This document shows, piece by piece, positions 17,997 through 26,352 of a DNA stretch of 33,703 nt (positions are counted from its first letter, which is position 1; every line of letters starts with the position of its first letter). A model generated the notes under the pieces. The model was not told the DNA's origin. It saw only the letters and a list, made by a program, of their open reading frames with translations, and made no database searches. Origin of the DNA: Candidatus Aminicenantota bacterium (GTDB taxonomy: Bacteria > Acidobacteriota > Aminicenantia > Aminicenantales > Aminicenantaceae); assembly GCA_014727835.1 (NCBI GenBank), contig WJMT01000014.1, positions 1 to 33,703 of the forward strand, in the 5' to 3' direction. Both the position numbers and the translations under genes were made by a program.

Positions 17997-18189
17997 TCAT
18001 TCTCTTTAACACATCTCATAAGCAGGATCATGATTTTTACATTTATTCTTGTTATGACCTTTATTTCATGCATACATATTTTACCTTTCAGGCGAACCCA
18101 TCTCACTGCATCTGCTTCGTTGCAGGGCATTCGAGGTGAAGGACCACATCCTCAGACCCTGCGCCTTGCATCTACAGCAATCTCGGCTT

Positions 18190-18247
18190 GTGAATAATCA
18201 GGAGATAATCACTTATATTTCCACTCGTGGATAATCAAGGGATGAAT
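18190..18247. repeat. imperfect direct repeat of about 20 bp
   Basis: GTGAATAATCAGGAGATAAT at 18190-18209 recurs as GTGGATAATCAAGGGATGAAT at 18227-18247, with the centres about 37 bp apart. ATAATCA is identical in both, and a further ATAATCA overlaps the first copy's end (18206-18212). It lies just after the structured segment, and its function is unknown. Confidence 0.6.
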
Positions 18248-18257
18248 CCAAGCCTGC

Positions 18258-18286
18258 TTTTCTGTGGGGAGAAATGTTGATATAAT
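18258..18286 (+). promoter_or_regulatory. candidate extended -10 promoter for the rpiB-mutL operon
   Basis: TATAAT at 18281-18286 is preceded by TGA at 18278-18280, giving the extended -10 form TGnTATAAT. TTTTCT at 18258-18263 is a weak -35 at 17 bp. A second TATAAT sits at 18291-18296. The leader to the rpiB ATG would be about 63 nt. Confidence 0.5.
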
Positions 18287-18355
18287 GCTGTATAATCATT
18301 ATTATCTAGAGCACAGTTATGATGATCACAAATTTTGATTCACAGGGAGGGATGG

Positions 18356-18805
18356 ATGAAGATCGCTCTTGCATCTGACCATGCCGGATATGATTTGAAA
18401 CAAGAGGTTATGAATTATTTACAGGACAAGAGAATCCCGATCAAAGATTTTGGGTGTTTTTCCAAAGAAAGTGTCAATTATGCTGATTTTGCTGAAAAAG
18501 CGGTCAAACAGGTGTTGAACAGAGAATATGACCGGGCTGTCCTCATCTGCGGGACAGGGATCGGTATGTCTATGGTGGCCAACAAATTCAAAGGAATCCG
18601 AGCCACATTGTGCTGTGATGAATACATGGCTGAGATGAGCCGGCAGCATAATGATTCAAACTGTCTGACTTTAGGCGGAAGAATCATTCCTGCAGATGAA
18701 GCCGTTCATATTGTTGAGACATGGCTTCGGACCAAATTTGAAGGGGGGAGGCACCAGAAAAGATTAGATAAAATATCCCAAATAGAGGAAATGAATTTCA
18801 AATAA
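18356..18805 (+). CDS. rpiB: ribose-5-phosphate isomerase B
   Basis: 149 residues. It interconverts ribose-5-phosphate and ribulose-5-phosphate. Diagnostic motifs are SDHAGYDLK at the N-terminus, CGTGIGMSMVANKFKGIRA (about 65-83, including the catalytic Cys) and SRQHNDSNCLTLGGR, with the conserved His. The open frame could begin at a TTG at 18335, but the ATG at 18356 has GGGAGGG just upstream and gives the standard start MKIALASDHAG. It is first in an operon with glyA, an adjacency seen in many bacteria; glyA starts 18 nt after its stop. Confidence 0.95.
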   Translation: MKIALASDHAGYDLKQEVMNYLQDKRIPIKDFGCFSKESVNYADFAEKAVKQVLNREYDRAVLICGTGIGMSMVANKFKGIRATLCCDEYMAEMSRQHNDSNCLTLGGRIIPADEAVHIVETWLRTKFEGGRHQKRLDKISQIEEMNFK

Positions 18806-18823
18806 GATATAAGGAGTCAATCC

Positions 18824-20260
18824 ATGTCATCATTATTAAAAAAAGTTCAGCAACTATCTGATAAGATTCTTGTCAATAACGCATGGAGACAGAAAGAATG
18901 TTTCAATCTGATCCCATCAGAGACCACACCTTCGATTTTGGTTAAAATGTGTGAGATCTCAGATCCGTCTGGACGATATGCCGAACACAAATCCATGAAG
19001 GGAAAAGAGGTCTATTTTTATCAGGGAATTGATGCCATAAAAGAGATAGAAGACCAGGCTGAAGAAGAGCTCAAAAGATATTTCAATTGTGAGAATGTAG
19101 AGCTCAGGCCCATAAGCGGACAAATGGCTAATGAAGTGGTGTTCAAAGCCATGGTTCGCTTCATCAACAGAGGAAGGCCTCAAGGCCAACCCAGAAGAAA
19201 AATGAGACTGGTGATGAACAATGATTTGAATTTGGGAGGCCATCTCAGTTCCCAGCCTTTTGGTGCCCTGTTCAATTATGTCCGGGAAAATCCAGAGACC
19301 GGAAAAGAGCATGTGATCAATTTTCCGGTGGATAAAGACAATCCCTACAAACCAGATCCGGAAAAATTGGAGGAACTTTTGAATGAGCACAAACCTGAGC
19401 TGATGGTGTTTGGAAAAAGCATGTTCATCTATCCTGAGCCTGTTGCCCAGTTGTCCCGCTTGGTTCAGGATTGGGATCCTCCTCCGGTCATCATGTTTGA
19501 TATGGCACATGTTTTGGGCCTCTATGGTGCCTTCCAATCTCCTTTGGAAGAAGGAGCTCATGTGGTGACAGGAAGCACACACAAGACTTTTTTTGGACCG
19601 CAGAGAGGTCTGGTCGCCGGCAACTTTCCCAAAGGTTCTCCGCTGCGTAAGCTGTGGATCGATATCAAAGGAAGAGCGTTTCCCGGTTCCACCAGCAATC
19701 ATCATCTGGGAACACTGGTGGGTTTGTTGATGTCAGCATTTGAGATGAATGAATTCAAAGAAGAGTATCGGGAAAAGGTCCGCACCAATGCCAAAAATTT
19801 TGCCCGTTCTCTCAAAGACAAGGGAATCCAGGTGGAGGGTGATGAATCAGACGGTTTCACAGAGACCCATCAAGTCCTCATCAGAATCAATCAATACGGA
19901 AACGGGATGGACATTGCCCGCAGACTTGAGGAGAACAACATTGTCACCAATTACCAGGCTCTTCCTGATGATGAGACTTTCTTGGAACCGAGCGGAATCC
20001 GGATGGGAGTCCAGGAGATGACTCGTTTTGGCATGGAGGAGAAAGATTTTGATGTGTTGTCAGGATATATTGCAGATGTGGTGATACACAACAAAAGAGT
20101 GAAAGATGAGGTCAAAAAGTTCAGAAACCATTTTCTAAAAATGAGATATTGTCTGGAGCCAGAAAAAGCAGTTCCTCTAGCAGCTCAGATCTTTAGAAGC
20201 CTGTTCCATGATCCTGATTTTGAGGAGACCTTTGCAAAAAACTTTAAGAGCCAAGAGTGA
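18824..20260 (+). CDS. glyA: serine hydroxymethyltransferase, divergent form
   Basis: 478 residues against the usual 410-430. It interconverts serine and glycine while loading one-carbon units on tetrahydrofolate, using PLP. The PLP lysine is K254 in GSTHKTFFGPQRG. D226 and H229 in FDMAHVLGL hold the cofactor, and E33 in NLIPSETTPS matches the catalytic glutamate of the canonical ASEN site. However, many core blocks differ from ordinary GlyA: RYAEHKS in place of the KYAEGYPG type, SGQMANEVVF in place of SGSQAN, and IRMGVQEMTRFGM in place of IRIGTPAVTTRG. The extra length is mostly in a C-terminal tail. RBS AAGGAG lies before the ATG. A SHMT-like enzyme with another aldol-type substrate cannot be excluded. 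Confidence 0.85.
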   Translation: MSSLLKKVQQLSDKILVNNAWRQKECFNLIPSETTPSILVKMCEISDPSGRYAEHKSMKGKEVYFYQGIDAIKEIEDQAEEELKRYFNCENVELRPISGQMANEVVFKAMVRFINRGRPQGQPRRKMRLVMNNDLNLGGHLSSQPFGALFNYVRENPETGKEHVINFPVDKDNPYKPDPEKLEELLNEHKPELMVFGKSMFIYPEPVAQLSRLVQDWDPPPVIMFDMAHVLGLYGAFQSPLEEGAHVVTGSTHKTFFGPQRGLVAGNFPKGSPLRKLWIDIKGRAFPGSTSNHHLGTLVGLLMSAFEMNEFKEEYREKVRTNAKNFARSLKDKGIQVEGDESDGFTETHQVLIRINQYGNGMDIARRLEENNIVTNYQALPDDETFLEPSGIRMGVQEMTRFGMEEKDFDVLSGYIADVVIHNKRVKDEVKKFRNHFLKMRYCLEPEKAVPLAAQIFRSLFHDPDFEETFAKNFKSQE

Positions 20261-20298
20261 ACCATGTATAAAAAACAAGATAGGGGAGGAGAGTGAAA

Positions 20299-21579
20299 AT
20301 GAAAGTATTGGTGGTGGGTTCAGGGGGGAGAGAGCATGCCCTTGCCTGGAAAATATCACAGAGCAAGAAAGTCAAGAAAATTTTCTGTGCCCCAGGGAAT
20401 GCAGGGACAGCAAAAATCGCAGAAAACAAATCCATTGCTGCCAATGATATCAAAGGGCTCAAAAGTTTTGCTTCCAAAGAAAAAATAGACTTGACTGTGG
20501 TCGGTCCTGAAGAGCCTCTGACTCTGGGTATTGTGGATGAATTTGAAGAAAAGGGTTTGAAAATTTTCGGGCCTTACAAAATCTCTGCTGAAATCGAAGG
20601 AAGCAAACTTTTTGCCAAACAGTTCATGAAGCGGCATAAAATTCCCACAGCAGAGTATCGAACTGCCGCTTCAGCGGATGAAGCCAGACAGATCGTCAGG
20701 TCCGGAGAGATCCCCTATCCAGTGGTTATTAAGGCAGACGGACTGGCCGGAGGAAAGGGAGTGATGATCTGCCGCAATGAAATCAAAGCTGAAGAAGCGA
20801 TAAAGACCATTATGGAAGAAAAAAAATTCGGAGAAGCAGGAAATAAAATCCTAATCGAAGAATTTCTCAGAGGCAAAGAAGCCTCATTCATTGCTGTTTC
20901 TGATGGGGTCAAACTGGCTCCTTTTGTCACCACCATGGACCACAAGGCCGTGTTTGATGGAGACAAGGGCCCGAACACAGGAGGAATGGGGGCGATTTCT
21001 CCCTCTCCGTTTATCAGCAAAGACCTGTTTAATGAAGTTGTCAAGGACATTATGTTCCCCACTATCACTCGACTGCTGGAAGAGGGCCGGAAGTATAAAG
21101 GAGTGCTTTATGCCGGGCTGATGTTGACTGCAGAGGGGCCTAAAGTACTGGAATTCAACTGCCGGTTCGGAGACCCTGAGACACAGCCTCAGATGCTTCG
21201 CATGAAAAGCGATATCATTGATGTGTTTATGGCAGCCATCAACGGAAATGTGCTGGATAAAGAAATCAAATGGAGCAACAAAGCCTCTGGATGTGTGGTG
21301 CTGACCTCCGGGGGATATCCCACCCAATATGAAAAAGATAAGGTGATCGAGGGTTTGGAAGAAGTCGAAGATTCCAAAGACTGTATGATCTTTCATGCAG
21401 GGACCAAAACAAAAAACAGCAAGTATTATACAGATGGAGGCCGGGTTTTAAACGTGTGTGCAACAGGGAAAAGCTTGAAAGAAGCCATGGACAGGATTTA
21501 CAGCAGTGCGGCAAAGGTTTATTTCGAGGCCATCCATTACAGAAGAGATATCGGCACCACTAAGGAGGAACAATTATGA
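20299..21579 (+). CDS. purD: phosphoribosylamine-glycine ligase PurD
   Basis: 426 residues, ATP-grasp enzyme of the second step of purine synthesis. It joins glycine to phosphoribosylamine, so it uses the glycine made by the SHMT gene just upstream. The N-terminus MKVLVVGSGGREHALAWKI is diagnostic. VGPEEPLTLGIVDEF, KADGLAGGKGV (ATP grip) and GPNTGGMGA, with EFNCRFGDPETQ (metal-binding region), follow in normal order. A GTG at 20293 is also in frame, but the ATG at 20299 sits at a good distance from GGGGAGGAG. The stop overlaps purE by 4 nt. Confidence 0.97.
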   Translation: MKVLVVGSGGREHALAWKISQSKKVKKIFCAPGNAGTAKIAENKSIAANDIKGLKSFASKEKIDLTVVGPEEPLTLGIVDEFEEKGLKIFGPYKISAEIEGSKLFAKQFMKRHKIPTAEYRTAASADEARQIVRSGEIPYPVVIKADGLAGGKGVMICRNEIKAEEAIKTIMEEKKFGEAGNKILIEEFLRGKEASFIAVSDGVKLAPFVTTMDHKAVFDGDKGPNTGGMGAISPSPFISKDLFNEVVKDIMFPTITRLLEEGRKYKGVLYAGLMLTAEGPKVLEFNCRFGDPETQPQMLRMKSDIIDVFMAAINGNVLDKEIKWSNKASGCVVLTSGGYPTQYEKDKVIEGLEEVEDSKDCMIFHAGTKTKNSKYYTDGGRVLNVCATGKSLKEAMDRIYSSAAKVYFEAIHYRRDIGTTKEEQL

Positions 21580-22067
21580 AAGCAGCCATATTCATCGGAA
21601 GCGATTCTGATTTTGATATTGCTCAGGGAGCTGTGGATATATTTAAAGAGTTCGAAATCGGTTTTCAATTGGAGGTCACCTCAGCTCACAGGTCCCCAGA
21701 AAGGACAGAAAACCTGATTCGAGATTTGGAAGAAAAAGGAACAGAAGTGTTCATTGCAGTGGCTGGAAAAGCAGCTCATCTTGCAGGAATGGTGGCTGCT
21801 CACACCCAAAAGCCGGTGATCGGTGTGCCAGTAGGAAGTGCCACGTTGGGAGGTTTGGATGCGCTTCTTTCAACTGTACAAATGCCCAAAGGCATTCCTG
21901 TTGCCTGTATGGGAATCGGGAAATCCGGTGCCATCAACGCGGCTTTACTGGTTGTCGAGATATTGAGTCTGAAAGACAAGTCCACTGCTGAGAAATTATC
22001 TCGATACAGACAGCAGATGGCAGAGAATGTCAGAAATGCATCTGAAAAAACAAAAGAGAGGATATGA
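21576..22067 (+). CDS. purE: N5-carboxyaminoimidazole ribonucleotide mutase PurE (class I type)
   Basis: 163 residues. It forms carboxyaminoimidazole ribonucleotide in purine synthesis. Visible motifs are GSDSDFD at the N-terminus, SAHRSPER (catalytic His), AGKAAHLAGMVAAHT and LDALLSTVQMPKGIPVA. The AAHL and VQMP blocks point to class I. The canonical GGAAHLPG is GKAAHLAG here, a mild deviation. No purK is in the window, so the N5-CAIR supply gene must lie elsewhere or be absent. It is translationally coupled to purD and mtaB by ATGA-type overlaps on both sides. Confidence 0.94.
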   Translation: MKAAIFIGSDSDFDIAQGAVDIFKEFEIGFQLEVTSAHRSPERTENLIRDLEEKGTEVFIAVAGKAAHLAGMVAAHTQKPVIGVPVGSATLGGLDALLSTVQMPKGIPVACMGIGKSGAINAALLVVEILSLKDKSTAEKLSRYRQQMAENVRNASEKTKERI

Positions 22068-23314
22068 GATCATTTTCCATACAGACATTTGGCTGCCGAA
22101 CAAACCAAGCAGAAGCTTTCCAGTGGGCCGGACAATTTCAGAACCACGGACTGTTTTTTGAGAACAATCCCTATAAAAGCGATCTGGTCATTGTCAACAC
22201 CTGCACCATAACCAAGAGAGCTGATGCCGATGTCAGGAATTTTATAAGAAAAATCTCCCGAAAAAATCCCTGTGCCCGGATCATAGTGACCGGATGTTAT
22301 GCGGAGAGAGATCCTCTCCGTTTCACAGAAAATCCCAAAGTCTGGGAGGTCTTTCTCAATAATGAAAAAGACCGGTTGCTAAAAGAAGTGATCCAGAAAT
22401 TTGGAAACAAAGAGTCTGTGCCGTTCAGGCCTTTCCGGTCCAGAGCTCCGGTAAAAATTCAGGATGGCTGTGATTTCCACTGCACCTTTTGCGTGATTCC
22501 CTTTGTCAGAGGACCGAGCCGGAGCCGGAGTCCAGAGGCCATTGTCAGCCAGGTCAAACAACTGGTGGACAAAGGATTGAAAGAAATTGTTCTCACAGGG
22601 ATCCATTTGTGTCTGTATGGAAAGGATTTAATCCCTCCAAGTTCTCTGCAGGATCTGATTTCAGCACTTATCCCTGTCAAAGGATTGGAGTTTATCCGGT
22701 TGAGTTCTCTGGACCCGCGTTTTTTGGATGAAGAATTCATGGACTTCCTGTCTGCAAGTGAAAAGATATGCCCTCATTTTCACTTCTCTCTCCAGCACAC
22801 ATCTGACCGGATCATCCGAAAAATGGGGAGAAAAATCAGCTCTGAACAATACCGAAATCTATTGAACACCACTCGGGACCAGAATCCAGATGCTTCATTG
22901 GGGGCAGATCTCATTGTTGGTTTTCCCGGAGAATCCAAACAGGACTTTGAACAACTTTTTTCATTTTTGGAGGATTCTCCTCTCACCTATTTTCATGTTT
23001 TTTCCTATTCACCAAGACCGAAAACCTTGGCTGAGAACAAACAGAAAATCCATTCAAGGACAAAAAAGAAAAGGAGTGCGGTTTTAAGGGCCCTGTCCCA
23101 AGAGAAAAATTGGGAGTTCCGGAAAAATTTTCGAGGACGTGTTCTGGATGCTGTGGTGGTGAAGCAGCAAAACAACGAACTTCAGGTGTTGACCCCCAAT
23201 TATCTGAAAGTGATTGTTCCGGATTCTCCCGGGAATCAGGGGGATTCCATCAAAATCAAAATCACAGATGTGGCTCCGGAACAAACAACCGGAAGCCTTT
23301 TTATTGAATCATGA
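22064..23314 (+). CDS. mtaB: tRNA t6A37 methylthiotransferase MtaB-like
   Basis: 416 residues, radical-SAM methylthiotransferase that adds a methylthio group to N6-threonylcarbamoyladenosine 37 of ANN-decoding tRNAs. The N-terminal UPF0004 domain supplies three cluster cysteines: C11 in TFGCRTNQ, C47 in VNTCTIT and C78 in VTGCYAERD. The radical-SAM cluster is C136, C140 and C143 (DGCDFHCTFC). HVFSYSPRPKT is near the end of the barrel, and a TRAM-like tail follows. The TFGCRTNQAE start favours MtaB over MiaB or RimO. Coupled by 4-nt overlaps to purE and mutL. Confidence 0.92.
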   Translation: MRSFSIQTFGCRTNQAEAFQWAGQFQNHGLFFENNPYKSDLVIVNTCTITKRADADVRNFIRKISRKNPCARIIVTGCYAERDPLRFTENPKVWEVFLNNEKDRLLKEVIQKFGNKESVPFRPFRSRAPVKIQDGCDFHCTFCVIPFVRGPSRSRSPEAIVSQVKQLVDKGLKEIVLTGIHLCLYGKDLIPPSSLQDLISALIPVKGLEFIRLSSLDPRFLDEEFMDFLSASEKICPHFHFSLQHTSDRIIRKMGRKISSEQYRNLLNTTRDQNPDASLGADLIVGFPGESKQDFEQLFSFLEDSPLTYFHVFSYSPRPKTLAENKQKIHSRTKKKRSAVLRALSQEKNWEFRKNFRGRVLDAVVVKQQNNELQVLTPNYLKVIVPDSPGNQGDSIKIKITDVAPEQTTGSLFIES

Positions 23315-25029
23315 GTGAAATCATCAGGCTTTCCAAAAAAGTCTATCAGAAGATTGCAGCCGGAGAAGTCATTGAGAGACCCTCCTCAGTGGTCAAGGAG
23401 CTGGTGGAAAACTCTCTCGACGCAGGCGCTGATGATATCAAAATTGAGCTTTCCGGAGGAGGGAAAGGCTTTATTCGGGTTATAGACAATGGAGAGGGGA
23501 TGAGCCCTGAAGATGCTGAGATCTGCTTTGACAGACACACCACCAGCAAGATCAGAGAGGCCGAAGATCTGGACCGGATCAATACATTGGGTTTTAGAGG
23601 AGAAGCGCTGTCCAGTATTGCCGCTGTATCCAAAGTGGTTTTAAAGACTTCTCCTGGAAAAAAGGACAAGGGCGTTTTGATTGAAAGAAAGGGTAATGAG
23701 CTGATCAAACAGCAGCAGACTGCTTTTCCCAAAGGCACATCCATCCAAGTCAGGGATCTGTTTTTCAACCTTCCTGTTCGCAAAAAATTTCTGGCTTCCC
23801 AACGAGCAGAGCTTTCCAGAATAGTGAAACACATGACTGCTGTAGTGCTGGCCTATCCTGAAGTAAAGTTCTCGTTGAAACACGGCCAAAGGTCTGTGTT
23901 CTCCTATGCCCCTGTCAATACCCTTCGGGAAAGGATTTATCAAGTCTATGGAAAAGAAAAATTGGATCAGCTCATGCCCATCAATGCCAAACAAAATTCC
24001 TTTCATTTATTCGGATATGCATCCCGACCTCCCTCGGGACGGAAAGACCGCCGGTACCAATTGTTTTGGCTGAACCTGCGACCGATCAAAGACAAGGTTT
24101 TACAGGCAGCCCTCAACCGGAGCTATCAGCCCTTTTTAGAAAAAAATCATTATCCGGAAGCCTACCTTTTCCTGCAGATTCCCCCTTCGGAAGTGGATGT
24201 GAACATCCATCCCACCAAAACCGAAGTCCGGTTTATCAATTCTCAGCGTATGTTTCAGATGGTCTATATGACTGCGGAAGAGAGTCTTCTCAAAGAGACC
24301 GGGATCAAAGAAGTCTCTGTTTCCGAAGAAAAAAAATCCATGGGCCGCTTTCCTCTAAAAGCTGCCCCTGTTTATCGTCCCATGGGAGAGAAAAAACATC
24401 CTTTTGCACAGGAGTTTTTCACGCCCTGGGGACAAGAAAAACAAACAGGTCCTCAAGTCTTAGGGCAATATCTGAATTTTTATATCATTGCTGCTGATAA
24501 AAAAGGAATTCTGGTGATCGACCAGCACAATGCCCATGAACGGATATTGTTTGATAAATACAGGGAAATCCAAGGGCAGGAGGAATGGCCCAAAAACATG
24601 TCTGTGACTCCCAGGGTCATGGAATTTTCTCCATCTCAGGAATCTTTGCTTAAAGAAAATCAAGATCTGCTCAAAAAAGCTGGATTTGAAGTGGATTCCA
24701 TGGGAGGGCATTCCTATGTTCTTAAAGAATACCCGGATGTGTTTGAACAGGATGAAGCAGAGAAAGCATTTTTATCCATTTTAGAAGAGGTGGGGGAGGC
24801 AAAGGAAGTGGGAGAAGAGATAAAGACCAAAAAAGAACAAATTTTGGCGTCCATGGCCTGTCAGTCAGCCATCAAAGCCGGTCAGCCCCTGTCTCTGGAA
24901 AAGATGGATTATCTTGTAGAAAAACTTTTTGAGACCTCAAATCCAAGTGTGTGTCCCCATGGAAGACCTATCATACTCCGGATAAGCAGAGAAGAGATCG
25001 AAAAAGGATTGGGAAGAAAAAAGGGTTGA
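23311..25029 (+). CDS. mutL: DNA mismatch repair protein MutL
   Basis: 572 residues. The GHKL ATPase domain has VVKELVENSLDAGA, DNGEGM and TLGFRGEALSSI. HPTKTEVRF closes the N-terminal half. The C-terminal domain has an endonuclease-type site, DQHNAHERILFD (from D404), close to the known DQHAX2EX4E motif but with Asn for Ala and Asp for the last Glu. ACQSAIKAG and CPHGRP, the accessory metal motifs, are present. MutL of this kind nicks the new strand in organisms without MutH. The linker is short. Last gene of the operon, starting within the mtaB stop. Confidence 0.95.
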   Translation: MSEIIRLSKKVYQKIAAGEVIERPSSVVKELVENSLDAGADDIKIELSGGGKGFIRVIDNGEGMSPEDAEICFDRHTTSKIREAEDLDRINTLGFRGEALSSIAAVSKVVLKTSPGKKDKGVLIERKGNELIKQQQTAFPKGTSIQVRDLFFNLPVRKKFLASQRAELSRIVKHMTAVVLAYPEVKFSLKHGQRSVFSYAPVNTLRERIYQVYGKEKLDQLMPINAKQNSFHLFGYASRPPSGRKDRRYQLFWLNLRPIKDKVLQAALNRSYQPFLEKNHYPEAYLFLQIPPSEVDVNIHPTKTEVRFINSQRMFQMVYMTAEESLLKETGIKEVSVSEEKKSMGRFPLKAAPVYRPMGEKKHPFAQEFFTPWGQEKQTGPQVLGQYLNFYIIAADKKGILVIDQHNAHERILFDKYREIQGQEEWPKNMSVTPRVMEFSPSQESLLKENQDLLKKAGFEVDSMGGHSYVLKEYPDVFEQDEAEKAFLSILEEVGEAKEVGEEIKTKKEQILASMACQSAIKAGQPLSLEKMDYLVEKLFETSNPSVCPHGRPIILRISREEIEKGLGRKKG

Positions 25030-25114
25030 ATCCGGACAGTCTTTATACGATAATATTTGAATCCATGCGGATTTCTAAAAAATGAATCAGAGCATTCATT
25101 TTTGACGAATGATT

Positions 25115-25190
25115 CGGGGAGTAGCGCAGCTTGGTTTAGCGCGCCTGCCTTGGGAGCAGGAGGTCGTCGGTTCAAATCCGATCTCCCCGA
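25115..25190 (+). tRNA. tRNA-Pro (anticodon TGG)
   Basis: 76-nt cloverleaf. Acceptor arm CGGGGAG (25115-25121) pairs with CTCCCCG (25183-25189), with discriminator A. Anticodon stem CCTGC/GCAGG encloses loop CTTGGGA, anticodon TGG at 25151-25153. TTCAAATC forms the T loop. The 3' CCA is not encoded and must be added enzymatically. Confidence 0.96.
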
Positions 25191-25211
25191 TTGTTTTTGC
25201 TGAAACTTCGC

Positions 25212-25288
25212 GCGCCTGTAGCTCAGCTGGATAGAGCAGCTGCCTTCTAAGCAGCGGGTCGGGGGTTCGAGTCCTCCCAGGCGCGCCA
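25212..25288 (+). tRNA. tRNA-Arg (anticodon TCT)
   Basis: Cloverleaf with acceptor GCGCCTG (25212-25218) pairing with CAGGCGC (25278-25284), discriminator G and an encoded CCA at 25286-25288. Anticodon stem GCTGC/GCAGC encloses CTTCTAA, anticodon TCT at 25246-25248. It lies 21 nt after tRNA-Pro and is probably co-transcribed with it. Unlike its neighbour it carries CCA. Confidence 0.96.
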
Positions 25289-25332
25289 TCATTGGGAAAG
25301 TTTTAGGAAGAGCCTTTCTCATCCATAAACCC

Positions 25333-26352
25333 ATGAGCGAATTTGAACTGAAAAAAACAATCAATGATGAGCAGATGAGATTTTATCTCAAATCCTGCAA
25401 ACACTACCGGTTTCCTTTTTTTGATCCCAGAAACTGTTACCGGAAGATCGGTCTTTTTGATAAGCTTGAGGAGACGCTGGTTGAGATCGGGGAAACAATG
25501 CAGAAGGAGATGGGGGATGATTTCATCTCTATCAATCTGAGGGGAAGTTGGCTGAGAGGGATTCCGATCGAGGGAGATGATGTGGATGTCCTGTTTGTTG
25601 TCAATGGCCTGACCAAAGATCAGAAACAGAGGATTCTTGATTATTCCAGAAAGGTTTTAGCCCAAAAAGACCCTCTTTTCAGGATGTGCGAAGGCAAGGT
25701 CGAAGCAGCATTAAAAGTTGAGCCCATCACGTTTCTGGACCTCAAAATGATTCCTCCCATTATGAATAAATACATGTATGGGCTGGAAGCTTTCATCAGA
25801 AGTGCTGAGGAAAAAGCAAGGGATACTTATCAGGATCTGTATTTTGGTTCAAAGCTCACGGAAAAAAAGTCTGAATTTTTAAAGAGCGGCATCTTGATCC
25901 CGTATGTGGGCTGGATATACGGGGCAGACCGAAAAAAAGAAGTGTTCAATGAAATTGCCAAATTCCTGCCCATTCCCACCAAAAAGGTTTCCATTTATTC
26001 AAAACTTGAAATTGAAGAAGCCAAAGAGACTCTCCGGCAGGCATTCATTGCCAGAAATCTGATTTATCCGTCCCTGGATGTGAAAAAAGGAGTTCACCTG
26101 TCTGAGCAAAATGTACAGGATTATAAAAAGCAGGCTATTGCCCTTTACAAGAACCTGGCGGCCCTGGAAGATGTTTTTGCCAGGGCAGTGGTCAATTATC
26201 TTTACACCATAAAGATCGAAGACAAACTGTTGGGGGAACGATTGACTCCAGACCGGATCCAAAAGTTTTCTCCGACCTATGACCAGCTGGTTTATGATAT
26301 TGTTGAAAAAGCCTTCTTGAGGAAATCTTCAAAATTTCCTCCTGAAGCTTAA
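25333..26352 (+). CDS. uncharacterised polymerase-beta-fold nucleotidyltransferase
   Basis: 339-residue soluble protein. An N-terminal helical stretch is followed by a nucleotidyltransferase core. GSWLRG (71-76) leads to GDDVDVLFV (81-89), giving the metal-binding pair D83-x-D85. D136 in TFLDLKMIPP is a candidate third carboxylate. The layout resembles class I (archaeal-type) CCA-adding and OAS-like enzymes rather than bacterial class II. The protein is much shorter than archaeal CCA enzymes (about 430-450 residues), and its C-terminal half is helical and unfamiliar. It starts 45 nt after tRNA-Arg with no clear ribosome site or terminator, so it may share the tRNA transcript. Substrate unknown; tRNA or another RNA end is a guess from context. 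Confidence 0.75.
   Translation: MSEFELKKTINDEQMRFYLKSCKHYRFPFFDPRNCYRKIGLFDKLEETLVEIGETMQKEMGDDFISINLRGSWLRGIPIEGDDVDVLFVVNGLTKDQKQRILDYSRKVLAQKDPLFRMCEGKVEAALKVEPITFLDLKMIPPIMNKYMYGLEAFIRSAEEKARDTYQDLYFGSKLTEKKSEFLKSGILIPYVGWIYGADRKKEVFNEIAKFLPIPTKKVSIYSKLEIEEAKETLRQAFIARNLIYPSLDVKKGVHLSEQNVQDYKKQAIALYKNLAALEDVFARAVVNYLYTIKIEDKLLGERLTPDRIQKFSPTYDQLVYDIVEKAFLRKSSKFPPEA

Larger units (their letters stand above)
17997..18355. other. intergenic region with structured repeat-like segment
   Basis: The only gene-free stretch above 300 bases. No ORF here looks real. From about 18091 to 18190 the DNA is richer in G+C than its AT-rich flanks. It contains GCAGGG (18122-18127) able to pair with CCCTGC (18157-18162) around an inner GAGG/CCTC pair (18133-18136, 18150-18153). 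Near-copies of TGCATCTRC occur on each side. A direct repeat and the rpiB promoter follow. The character suggests a dispersed intergenic element or a small structured RNA, but copy number cannot be judged from one window. Confidence 0.5.

Noticed and set aside
18959-19705. 248-codon minus-strand ORF
   Set aside because: Antisense to the SHMT gene; no motif or ribosome site supports it.
25115-25332. tRNA pair as a possible integration site
   Set aside because: No integrase, direct repeat of the tRNA 3' end or foreign-looking cargo is present downstream.
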